Positions 16,821-24,801 of a DNA stretch of 64,000 nucleotides are shown here, one piece after another. The notes under the pieces were generated by a model that saw only the letters and a program-made list of their open reading frames with translations, was not told where the DNA came from and did no database searches. Source of the DNA: Prevotellaceae bacterium (GTDB lineage: Bacteria; Bacteroidota; Bacteroidia; Bacteroidales; Bacteroidaceae); the NCBI GenBank assembly GCA_003150315.1, contig QAML01000091.1:3427-67426 (forward strand). The letters are read 5' to 3'. The translations under genes and the position numbers were made by a program. Each line of letters begins with the position of its first letter. The stretch's first letter is position 1.

Positions 16821-19106
16821 TTATTTCACAGTTCTGACGATGCCGTCCCAAGAAGAAATGCCTATGGTCTTGAGATAGGGCGCAAATACTTCGTCTTCAT
16901 TTTCTGTACCCGCCGCCTTCCATACATACCAAACGGGTTTGGGGTCGAGATCCTTGTAATCGCCGTCGGCATAAGCACGGAGACCGATACGGAGTCCGAA
17001 CTCGGCGCGATTATCGCTCCAGTTGTGCCACTGCATTGCATCAATACCGTCGAGTTTTTGCAACTTTTTCCAAATCCAAGCCGCGCCGGCAGCCTGTTTT
17101 GCAAGATCGGTCTCGCTGTACGACGGTGAGTTGGTGCCTTGTTCGGAGAAAACAAGCACACGTTTCGTGCCGTCCTTATAGAGATGCTCCTTCTTGAGAA
17201 TCCAGGCGTTTATGACTTCGGGATTATAGAAAGTTACGTAAGCTGCATTGTTGTTGAATGTGGCATAATTCCTGTCATTAACCCAAAATTCGGGACGCAG
17301 CAAATTAATGGGGTAAGGGTGATAAGCAATTCCCCAACGGAAATCGCCTTCGGCATTGGAGTACTGCACATTCTGCTCGAGCATGGTGCGGGGTGAGTAT
17401 TCGTTGCCAGATATGTACCATGTGTGGGTGTACGAACCAAGCACCGATGCATTCTGGTCGTACTGGCGCACAATGTTATAGCACAAGCGCATGGATTTGA
17501 TGTATCTGTCATAGAATCTCATCTCCGGCTGGCTGCCCATATTGGTCCATGTGTCGCCCTGGTCCACTTCGTTGTGCATAATCCAGTGATGAATGCGTCC
17601 GTTCTCGCCCGTGGAATAGCGTCTTGCAAGATAGTCGAGCGACGCAGCGTAATAGTTAGTAGCCAAAGCCGTTGTCATGTTAGGCATGGTGTAATATCCG
17701 CCTGTACATTCGGGGTCTGTGTATCCCGAACCCGTAGGCGTGAGAATAATAGCCTCAACCACGATGTCTTTTTTCTGGGCAGCCTTGAGAGTAGCGTCAT
17801 ATCCCGCAACACTTCCCGTATTAATGTAGTAAGTTCTGCCTCCGTAATAGTACGGTTGGGTGAATCCTCTGCCGCGCGTGGTGGAAATAATCGTGCTCAA
17901 TACTATGTTCTGCGTAATACTATGAACATCGAGGCTTTCAAAATCGGCAATGTACTTGGAACCTCCGCCTGCGGCAATGCCTTTCTTGCCCTTGAACTCG
18001 CACTTCTCTGCCGAATATTTGGCAATAACGTCATCGGCATAACGCGCATGCGACACAAGAGTGTGAGTGCCGTCTTCGTTCACCTTGACAATGGCCCATT
18101 TCGAAATGGCACGGTCATAGTTCGGCAAAGTGCTGCGTTTCAACTTGCGCGGGAGCTTTATGGTAAATTCGCCGGTGGGAATGTCGGCGGTATATTCAAA
18201 CTTCCTGGTTTCGGTAACGTCTTCGAACGGCGCAACGTCGGCAACAGCGAACTGTCCTTCGCCTACGCAGTTACCGGTAATGGTAACAGTGTCGAAAGAA
18301 ACGTCCACATTTGTTATTTTCGAATCGTATGAAGCCGAAAGATATTTGGTGAGATTTTGCGCCATAGTCTTCTTGGCTTTCTCAAGACTGTCGGCACGCG
18401 CCAGTTGTTCCTTCTCCGCGTCGGTCATTATGCGAATGCGGAAATGGCGAATGCTTATGTCCACTCCCGAAGCCGAACCGAAATCAAGACGCAAGCGGTC
18501 GCCTTTCTTACCCCAACCGAAAAGTTCGCGGTAATTCTTGATGTTGAATCTGAAAGTAGCCCATTCCGAGCCGATTGTAGCCGGAATCTGCGAAGTTCTT
18601 GCCGAATTGGATTCGCTTACAGGGTCTGCGAAAAACACCTGAAGGTCGCTGACACCTTTGGGACAGCGATATTCGAAAGCAATTACGCACGAGTCGGACG
18701 GAAGGTCGGCTGTAAGAGTTTTTGTGAATATATACGGGTCGCCGCCTGTGGTGGAAAGCGAATAGACTTTCGAATCTTCGTTATAAGAAACATTCATGTC
18801 GTGGTAAAGACTCGTGGTGTTGAACTCGGGATAAGAACTTTTGTCATATTCACCACTGAAAACTATACTGTCAACCTTGGAACGCGAACGAAGAAGCAGC
18901 TGGTAACGCGAAGAATTATAGAGTTTGAACAAAGTTCCCGTGGTTCCGAAAGCAATACTATCGACCTCGGCAGCCGAAAAAGTGCCCAGCACCGCACCCT
19001 GACCGTAAACGGTTACGATTCTATCAGCCGTAACACTGGCTGCAAAGGCAGCAAACAGCGAAGCAAGGCAAAGCGGAATAATGTTTTTGCGTTTGAATAA
19101 TTTCAT
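16821..19106 (-). CDS. Exported glycosidase-like protein (DUF5722 type)
   Basis: A 761-residue protein with a signal peptide (IIPLCLASLFAAFAASVTA). Residues 28-85 contain two short EVDSIAF/KVDSIVF motifs found in Bacteroidales surface proteins. Residues about 90-230 form a carbohydrate-binding-like beta-sandwich. The C-terminal half reads as a TIM-barrel glycosidase of the DUF5722 type: HHWIMHNEVDQGDTW has the likely acid/base Glu, WGIAYHPYPINLLRPEFW follows, and VLVFSEQGTNSPSYSE has the likely nucleophile Glu. The pair of glutamates fits a retaining clan-A-like enzyme, but substrate is unknown. It follows a small sorting-tail protein by 6 bases, so the two are probably one operon. Confidence 0.78.
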   Translation of the reverse strand: MKLFKRKNIIPLCLASLFAAFAASVTADRIVTVYGQGAVLGTFSAAEVDSIAFGTTGTLFKLYNSSRYQLLLRSRSKVDSIVFSGEYDKSSYPEFNTTSLYHDMNVSYNEDSKVYSLSTTGGDPYIFTKTLTADLPSDSCVIAFEYRCPKGVSDLQVFFADPVSESNSARTSQIPATIGSEWATFRFNIKNYRELFGWGKKGDRLRLDFGSASGVDISIRHFRIRIMTDAEKEQLARADSLEKAKKTMAQNLTKYLSASYDSKITNVDVSFDTVTITGNCVGEGQFAVADVAPFEDVTETRKFEYTADIPTGEFTIKLPRKLKRSTLPNYDRAISKWAIVKVNEDGTHTLVSHARYADDVIAKYSAEKCEFKGKKGIAAGGGSKYIADFESLDVHSITQNIVLSTIISTTRGRGFTQPYYYGGRTYYINTGSVAGYDATLKAAQKKDIVVEAIILTPTGSGYTDPECTGGYYTMPNMTTALATNYYAASLDYLARRYSTGENGRIHHWIMHNEVDQGDTWTNMGSQPEMRFYDRYIKSMRLCYNIVRQYDQNASVLGSYTHTWYISGNEYSPRTMLEQNVQYSNAEGDFRWGIAYHPYPINLLRPEFWVNDRNYATFNNNAAYVTFYNPEVINAWILKKEHLYKDGTKRVLVFSEQGTNSPSYSETDLAKQAAGAAWIWKKLQKLDGIDAMQWHNWSDNRAEFGLRIGLRAYADGDYKDLDPKPVWYVWKAAGTENEDEVFAPYLKTIGISSWDGIVRTVK

Positions 19107-19112
19107 GACCGT

Positions 19113-19595
19113 TTACTTCTTGATGATTTTCTTTATGAGTTTTTTGCCGTCGCTCGTAACAACTTTTACAATATACACTCCGGCAGGGATTCCCGCTGTG
19201 GAAATGACAACCTCGGAATCGGTGGGCGTGAAACTTGAAAAGACCGAACCGTCGGAGGAAATAAGCGAAATGTTCTTGGGAACGGAAGAATTTGTAACCT
19301 TTACGGAACCGCCTTCATAAGAAATTTTCAGATTCTGAGCCTTTGCGCTCTCTATTCCAACGGGTAAGGAAGTGCGATGAAAGGTTATGTACGTAAAAGA
19401 AGAGTTTTCCACCGTAACCGTGTCCCCCTTAGTGGAAATAAGAGTGGTTTCGGTGGCACCGTTAATGATTTTGCGGATATTGCCCAGGGATGTTATGGGA
19501 ACAAAGTTATTGCTCATGTAAACGTAAACGTCCGTGGCAGAAACCTGCAGGCTTACAGCCAAAGCCGAAGCCATTAAAATATTCCTGATTCTCAT
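19113..19595 (-). CDS. Small exported protein with type IX-like C-terminal sorting domain
   Basis: A 160-residue protein with a signal peptide (MRIRNILMASALAVSLQVSA). The middle shows the SFTYITF motif like the EVDSIAF motifs of the downstream protein. The C-terminal 75 residues look like a type IX secretion sorting domain: ISYEGGSVKVTNSSVPKNIS, then AGIPAGVYIVKVVTSDGKK and a basic end. No catalytic domain is present. It is encoded 6 bases before the DUF5722 glycosidase-like protein on the same strand. A surface accessory or anchor role is inferred. Confidence 0.7.
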   Translation of the reverse strand: MRIRNILMASALAVSLQVSATDVYVYMSNNFVPITSLGNIRKIINGATETTLISTKGDTVTVENSSFTYITFHRTSLPVGIESAKAQNLKISYEGGSVKVTNSSVPKNISLISSDGSVFSSFTPTDSEVVISTAGIPAGVYIVKVVTSDGKKLIKKIIKK

Positions 19596-19618
19596 TGGTT
19601 AGTATTGATAATTCTGCG

Positions 19619-19626
19619 CAAATTTA
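19619..19626 (-). promoter_or_regulatory. Minus-7 promoter motif for the sorting-tail protein / DUF5722 operon
   Basis: TAAATTTG on the minus strand matches TAnnTTTG, 24 bases before the start at 19595. Confidence 0.6.
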
Positions 19627-19681
19627 GACATTTACGTTATAAATCAGTTTGTTTTGGAAAAGAAATTATGTAAATAATATC

Positions 19682-19729
19682 AAAAACATCCGCCAAGCGA
19701 TATGTTACCATGCTTAACGGATGTTTTTT
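19682..19729. terminator. Bidirectional hairpin terminator
   Basis: Stem AAAAACATCCG (19682-19692) with CGGATGTTTTTT (19718-19729), preceded by A-run and followed by T-run, so it can act on both strands. It ends the minus-strand isomerase gene (stop at 19767) and separates it from the next minus-strand operon. Confidence 0.85.
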
Positions 19730-19766
19730 GCTTATAAATTGATTTGTTGAAAAGTCAAAGGCTTTT

Positions 19767-20606
19767 TCAGTGCATTTCTTCAACCATGCGGTTGAAATTT
19801 TCTATGCTCTTTTTGATTGCGCCCATTAAGTCGCCTACTCTATACTCATATTCTATCACAAACCAGCCTTTGAATTTCTGGCGTTTCAGTTCGCGGAGCA
19901 AAGATGGCATTTTAATTATTCCTTCTCCCCATATCGTGTCGTGCATGGATTCGAAATCGTCGCCGTCAACTATGTCCTTGAAATGAAGACTCACTATCCT
20001 GCCGTCAAGAACCCTCATGCACTCCAAAGGCATAAGCCCGCAGCGCAACCAGTGTCCCACATCGGCACAAGAACCAAGGAGTTTGCTCCTATGGTTTATG
20101 GCATTGAGCAGATTCATAGGCGTCCAATATTCGGAAGGTTGGGGATGATTGTGAACAGAAATCTTTATGCCGGTTTTCTTTGCGAGACGTTCCACAAGAT
20201 TCCAGTCTTCGAGCGCAGGCTCACAAGAAATGTAATCAAGTTTCATGGTTTTGGCAAAAGCAAATTCCCGTTCCCATTCGTCCGATTTGCCCGGAACGAA
20301 AACCCCGGTGCCTACTATTTTCACGCCTTTCGAGGCTGTGTATTTAAGAAGTTCCTTACAAGTGGAAACGTCAAGGTTGTAATCGAAAACCCTATCGCCC
20401 CATTTTCCGCCAATCTTCTGTCCGGGAAAAACTTCAAGGTACTTAACGCCGAGTTCAAGGCTTTTATCTATTACGGTACAGAGATCCGTAGGATAGAAAG
20501 TGAATGTCTGCACGGCAAGATTCCATCCCATTTTTTCAGCTTTGGTTTTAGCCGATACGGAATAGGGCAGTAACAGCAGCACAAGGATATAAAGTAATCG
20601 CTTCAT
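19767..20606 (-). CDS. Exported sugar isomerase/epimerase-like TIM-barrel protein
   Basis: A 279-residue xylose-isomerase-like TIM-barrel (AP_endonuc_2 fold) with a signal peptide (LLYILVLLLLPYSVSA). Metal-site residues can be read in KYLEVFPGQ, YISCEPALEDW, KISVHNHPQPSEYW, CADVGHWLRCG, VSLHFKDI and FVIEYEY. The gene begins 5 bases after the oxidoreductase gene, so the pair is almost certainly cotranscribed. Related exported pairs in gut Bacteroides take part in 3-keto-sugar metabolism (established for some family members; its application here is inference). The true substrate is unknown. Confidence 0.82.
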   Translation of the reverse strand: MKRLLYILVLLLLPYSVSAKTKAEKMGWNLAVQTFTFYPTDLCTVIDKSLELGVKYLEVFPGQKIGGKWGDRVFDYNLDVSTCKELLKYTASKGVKIVGTGVFVPGKSDEWEREFAFAKTMKLDYISCEPALEDWNLVERLAKKTGIKISVHNHPQPSEYWTPMNLLNAINHRSKLLGSCADVGHWLRCGLMPLECMRVLDGRIVSLHFKDIVDGDDFESMHDTIWGEGIIKMPSLLRELKRQKFKGWFVIEYEYRVGDLMGAIKKSIENFNRMVEEMH

Positions 20607-20611
20607 GGCTC

Positions 20612-22132
20612 TTAGTCTTTGGGCATAGGCGGAAGCGAATAACCATTATGGTAAGTGTGCTTAATCCATTCGTTAACGAGGTCAAGAGCACTGAATTCTG
20701 CATAACGACGATCGAAACGCGGGTCGCCGTCTATGACTTTGAAATCATCGTAATTGACAATTTTTACTTTGTCATTGGCGGAAATATTGGTAAACCTCAT
20801 GTTTTCGCCGTCCCATTTGAGTTCTTTGTGAAGACCCGTGAGACCGGCGAGACGGGTAGCCATTACGCCCATATCAACCATTTCGGTGAACGGACCGGAA
20901 TACTCGAAATTCGAACAAGGCTGCACACGGTTCTTGGGAGATTCCTTGCAGGCGCGAATCCAATCCTGTTCGTGGGCGTTGGAATCCCAAATGCTTGCCA
21001 CATCGCTCGTTACTACGCGGCGCAACTGGGGTTTAGGGTCTTTGAAGTCCTTCATGCGGCTTTTGGGGAGCAGTGTTGGATTCATGCCATAGCATCCCGT
21101 CATGATTTTTCCCTTTGAACCAATTATGAGGATTCCTCCGTTTTCATCGCCAAGCATATCACCTTCTTCGAGTTCCTCGGGACGCGGCGGCATAAGTCCG
21201 CCGTCATACCACGTAAGTTTTAATTCGGGCATTTCCACATTGCCTTTCTTGGGACGAGCCGGGAAAGTGTAAGTGATTACTTCGGCATATGGAGGCGAAT
21301 AAAGGTTGCTGAGAGTTGAAGATGCTATTACTTTTGTGGGATATTTGAGATCGAGCGCAAGAACTGCGGGATCCATTATATGGCAAGCCATGTCGCCCAA
21401 AGCACCTGTACCGAAATCATACCAGCCACGCCAATTCCACGGACAATACGAGGGATGATAGGGACGCATTTCCGCAGGACCTATCCATAAATTCCAATCG
21501 AGAGTGTCGGGTACCGCAGGAGTATCGGTAGGTTTCATTAATCCCTGCGGCCAAATGGGACGGTCGGTCCAGCAATGCACTTCGCGCACCTCGCCTATCT
21601 CTCCTGACCAAATCCATTCGGCTACGCGCTTGTTCCATTCAAACGAACTGCCCTGGTTTCCCATTTGCGTTGCCACCTTGTACTTCTTGGCGAGTTTCGT
21701 AAGCAGTCTTGCTTCATACACAGAGTGAGTGAGCGGTTTTTGAAGGTACACATGTTTTCCGAGAGTCATTGCATGAGCGGCGATAACGGCGTGTGTATGG
21801 TCGGGAGTGGCTATCATCACTGCATCGATGCTTTTGCCCATACGGTCAAACATTTCGCGCCAATCCTTAAAGCGTTTTGCCTTGGGATAGTCGTTGAAAG
21901 TTTTCATGGCATACTTCCAATCCACGTCGCAAAGGGCTACAATGTTTTCGGTTTTCATGTTATGCATGTTTCTGCGCCCCACTCCGCCTACGCCGATGCC
22001 CGCAATGTTCAGTTTGTCGCTCGGTGCTTTATAGCCATAGGTTTTGCCGAGCACATTGCCCGGCACTATTGCGAAAGCAGCCGCACCCATGAGGCTGTCT
22101 TTCAAGAATTGTCGTCTCGATATATTTTTCAT
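20612..22132 (-). CDS. Gfo/Idh/MocA-family oxidoreductase with Tat signal
   Basis: A 506-residue NAD(P)-dependent sugar dehydrogenase-like protein. It starts with a twin-arginine signal (SRRQFLKDSLMGAAAFAIVP), so it is exported folded with cofactor. The Rossmann fold shows IAGIGVGGVGRRN near residue 45, then VMIATPDHTHAVIAAHAM and LQKPLTHSVYEA, the usual cofactor and catalytic lysine-proline motifs. The C-terminal domain has RGWYDFGTGALGDMACHIMD. Its length is within the range for Tat-type family members of Bacteroidetes. It precedes the exported isomerase-like gene by 5 bases, and follows qmcA by 29 bases. Confidence 0.88.
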   Translation of the reverse strand: MKNISRRQFLKDSLMGAAAFAIVPGNVLGKTYGYKAPSDKLNIAGIGVGGVGRRNMHNMKTENIVALCDVDWKYAMKTFNDYPKAKRFKDWREMFDRMGKSIDAVMIATPDHTHAVIAAHAMTLGKHVYLQKPLTHSVYEARLLTKLAKKYKVATQMGNQGSSFEWNKRVAEWIWSGEIGEVREVHCWTDRPIWPQGLMKPTDTPAVPDTLDWNLWIGPAEMRPYHPSYCPWNWRGWYDFGTGALGDMACHIMDPAVLALDLKYPTKVIASSTLSNLYSPPYAEVITYTFPARPKKGNVEMPELKLTWYDGGLMPPRPEELEEGDMLGDENGGILIIGSKGKIMTGCYGMNPTLLPKSRMKDFKDPKPQLRRVVTSDVASIWDSNAHEQDWIRACKESPKNRVQPCSNFEYSGPFTEMVDMGVMATRLAGLTGLHKELKWDGENMRFTNISANDKVKIVNYDDFKVIDGDPRFDRRYAEFSALDLVNEWIKHTYHNGYSLPPMPKD

Positions 22133-22161
22133 TTCATGTTTATTTAGGGAAAGTTATTTTC

Positions 22162-23106
22162 TTATTCGGCTTTGAAGAGATCTTTTATGCCGCCAATCGA
22201 ACCAAGCATGTTTGTAGCCTCGATAGGCAGGTAAACGGTTTTTGTTTTATTGCCGCTCGCCACATTCTGAAGCATCTGTATGTATTTTTGAGCCAGCAGA
22301 TAATTGGCGGGATTGGTTGATTGTCCCACAGCCTCGGTTATGAGCTGCACGGCTTTGGCTTCGGCCTCGGCTTGTTTCACCTTGGCAGCCGCCACACCCT
22401 CGGCGTTCAGGATTTCGCGCTGTTTTTCTGCCTCGGCACGGTTAATGGTTGCCATTTTCTCACCTTCCGATTTCAGAATCGCGCTTTGTTTCTCACCTTC
22501 ACTGTTAAGTATTTCGGCGCGTTTGTTGCGTTCTGCCTGCATTTGCTTTTCCATTGCCTGAAGCACGCTGAGCGGCGGATTTATGTCCTGAAGTTCCACA
22601 CGGTTCACTTTTATGCCCCATTTGTTGGTGGCATCGTCGAGCACAGCGCGGAGTTTGGTGTTAATTGTATCGCGAGAAGTGAGAGTTTCATCGAGTTCCA
22701 TCTCGCCAATTATGTTTCGCAGCGTGGTTTGAGTGAGTTTTTCTATTGCGTTGGGCAGATTGTTTATTTCGTAAACCGCCTTGAAGGGGTCAACTATCTG
22801 GAAATACAAAAGTGCATTGATTTCGGTCTGCACATTGTCCTTGGTTATTACGTTTTGTTTGTCGAAATCGTAAACCTGTTCGCGCAAATCTATTTCGGTT
22901 GAGTAATAGTAACGCTTGTTTCTCATTACTATTATGGTGCGTGCCTTGTCAATGAACGGCATTATGATGTTTATGCCGGGATTGAGCGTTGCATGATAGC
23001 GTCCGAGGCGTTCTATGATTTTTGTGCTTGACTGGGGAATGATTGTAATGCTTTTGGCTACTATTACAATAGCCAGGAATACGAGTACTGCTAATACGTA
23101 AATCAT
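22162..23106 (-). CDS. qmcA: SPFH/Band 7 protein (QmcA/stomatin-like)
   Basis: A 314-residue membrane scaffold protein. One N-terminal membrane helix (YVLAVLVFLAIVIVA), then the SPFH/Band 7 domain (IIPQSSTKIIERLGRYHATL; DNVQTEINALLYFQIVDPF; TLRNIIGEMELDETLTSRD), then a charged coiled coil (residues about 190-255) with repeated NSEGEKQ/KSEGEKM units. Family members oligomerise in membrane microdomains and act with NfeD partners. The NfeD-like gene is 37 bases upstream on the same strand, which supports the call. Confidence 0.92.
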   Translation of the reverse strand: MIYVLAVLVFLAIVIVAKSITIIPQSSTKIIERLGRYHATLNPGINIIMPFIDKARTIIVMRNKRYYYSTEIDLREQVYDFDKQNVITKDNVQTEINALLYFQIVDPFKAVYEINNLPNAIEKLTQTTLRNIIGEMELDETLTSRDTINTKLRAVLDDATNKWGIKVNRVELQDINPPLSVLQAMEKQMQAERNKRAEILNSEGEKQSAILKSEGEKMATINRAEAEKQREILNAEGVAAAKVKQAEAEAKAVQLITEAVGQSTNPANYLLAQKYIQMLQNVASGNKTKTVYLPIEATNMLGSIGGIKDLFKAE

Positions 23107-23143
23107 GGTGTTATGTTTTTAATGTTTGTTTATCTGAGAATTT

Positions 23144-23596
23144 TCAAGCCTCTGCGGGTTTTACGGTCAGTATGATGCTTTCGTGTGAAATAACCACCAC
23201 TTTCGTTCCCGCCGGGATGGCTTCTCCGCTTTCCGAAATACTGCGCCACATGTCGCCGTCTATGCCTACGTAGCCATAGCCGCCGGTTTTTATTTCTTCC
23301 TTCACTATTCCCGTTTTTCCGTCAAGGGCATCGGCATTGCTCTTGCGGGTTTTGCCGCCGCGAAAACGCTTCAATGCTTTGGGACGTAGGAAAAAGAGAC
23401 TTGCCACTGTGATTACGGAACACAGCACGAGGCACAAAGTGAAACTGCCGCCGCATGCCGCCGCCACTGCGGAACACACCGCACCGGCAGCAAGGCAGAG
23501 CATGAAAAAGTCGCCTGCCATAAGTTCGAGCACAAGGAACACGAGAGCTGCCACTGCCCACATTTCCCATTGGTATGTCATGAAAAATTCGTACAT
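23144..23596 (-). CDS. NfeD-like membrane protein
   Basis: A 150-residue protein with two or three N-terminal membrane helices (WAVAALVFLVLELMAGDFFM, a second helix LCLVLCSVITVASLFF) and a C-terminal OB-fold (DALDGKTGIVKEEIKTGGYG; GDMWRSISESGEAIPAGTKV). This is the short NfeD type that partners SPFH proteins. It is directly upstream of qmcA and 48 bases downstream of the PorT-like gene. Confidence 0.88.
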   Translation of the reverse strand: MYEFFMTYQWEMWAVAALVFLVLELMAGDFFMLCLAAGAVCSAVAAACGGSFTLCLVLCSVITVASLFFLRPKALKRFRGGKTRKSNADALDGKTGIVKEEIKTGGYGYVGIDGDMWRSISESGEAIPAGTKVVVISHESIILTVKPAEA

Positions 23597-23644
23597 ATAG
23601 CTTTAAGGGTTAGTTTTTTGCTGTTTTTAATGTTTCAGGCGGCA

Positions 23645-24322
23645 TCAGTCCAAACGCAGACGATAACTGAACGTTAGTATTCCCGATATGTTCTTTCCGC
23701 CGTCCTTTCGGAAGTTTATGAAACCGAAGTCTGTTTGCACTCCAACAGCAAAAATGCGGTTGAATTCGTATGCCACGCCCGCCGAAATGCCGCAATCGAA
23801 ACGCCGCGTGCCTTTTTCCTTAAACGTGGACTTTTCGTAGTAAAAACGGTCCTGTAAATTCTTGTCGGTGTCGCCGCGCGTTTTGCGCTTCCCCCCTACT
23901 CCCACGGCGGCATAAGGTCCTGCCGAAAATTCTATGTAGTGGAGCGGAGCAACTTCAAGGTAATAGTTTGCCATTACGGGCACTTCGACGTAGAACTTTC
24001 CGGTGCTGACGTTCTTGACTCCCATGAGAGGGTTGCCGTCCTCGTCGTTAACAATGTTACCCTTGTCATCGCGCATGTAAACGCTCTCGTTCTTGTCCTT
24101 ATATCCTTTGGCATAAAAAAACACCCCGGGTTCGATGCTGAAGTTTCCCGGTATTTCATACTCGTATGAAGCACCAAGCTTAAAAGCTCCCACGTTGTCG
24201 GTGGAACTTCCGGTGTGCGAAGAAATTCCTCCGCCGATAGTGAAATTTACGCGCTGCGCGTGGACAGCCACAGTGCCTGCCGCCATTACGGAAAGGGAAA
24301 GGATTATGTGTTTCAGTGTCAT
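23645..24322 (-). CDS. PorT-family outer-membrane beta-barrel protein
   Basis: A 225-residue protein with a signal peptide (IILSLSVMAAGTVAVHA) and an eight-strand-type beta-barrel pattern: GGGISSHTGSS, FKLGASYEYEIPGNFSIEPG, FYVEVPVMANYYLEVAP, SAGPYAAVGVGGKRK, CGISAGVAYEF and a C-terminal aromatic strand (ILTFSYRLRLD). This matches outer-membrane beta-barrel (PorT-like) proteins common in Bacteroidetes. No function beyond that can be named. It is the first gene of a possible five-gene minus-strand unit running to 19767. Confidence 0.8.
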   Translation of the reverse strand: MTLKHIILSLSVMAAGTVAVHAQRVNFTIGGGISSHTGSSTDNVGAFKLGASYEYEIPGNFSIEPGVFFYAKGYKDKNESVYMRDDKGNIVNDEDGNPLMGVKNVSTGKFYVEVPVMANYYLEVAPLHYIEFSAGPYAAVGVGGKRKTRGDTDKNLQDRFYYEKSTFKEKGTRRFDCGISAGVAYEFNRIFAVGVQTDFGFINFRKDGGKNISGILTFSYRLRLD

Positions 24323-24801
24323 TGCATGATAATTTGGTGTAAAAGTAGCGATTTATTGAGAAACAAAGAGCATAGCCTCCAAAAAATTGTTTGCCGACAG
24401 CATCGGCAGCCGCACGAAACCCCGCCGGAGATGCAGGGAATGCAACCCGAAAAGCCCCGAAACCCATGTGTCGCGGAAACATACGGACACACTGCAACCG
24501 ATGCCCTTAAAAGCCGCAAACAGGGCTTTTTAGAGAGCCGGAAAACGCCTCAAAAAACGTCCTTTGTAAGTTATTGCGTTTCAGATATTTGAAAAGGCGA
24601 AAAATACAAGCCATATATTTTAAAATACAAGGCACTTATTTTAAAATAAGTGCCTTGTATTTTTTGCTACATGCCTTATGTTTTTTTAGAAGCGTGAAAA
24701 CGCTGTGATTTCACCCCCTGCCGACAGGGTGTTCAGGAATCAAAAATCCCGGTTTCCGCACCCCGGAAATTTGTAGCGGAACACGACTGCAAAAGACTTT
24801 A
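24323..24801. other. 479-bp intergenic region
   Basis: It separates the PorT-like gene from the 3' end of the DEAD-box gene, both on the minus strand. It holds repeat copy 5 at 24564-24687. No RNA gene or strong terminator was recognised; a weak pairing (CACCC / GGGTG) is near 24712-24731. Confidence 0.55.
24564..24687 (-). repeat. Palindromic intergenic repeat, copy 5
   Basis: Read on the minus strand: left flank ATAAGGCATGTAGC, arms A, A-prime, B-prime, right flank CAAATATCTGAAACGCAATA. Orientation M. It lies 3' of the minus-strand DEAD-box gene. Confidence 0.92.
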
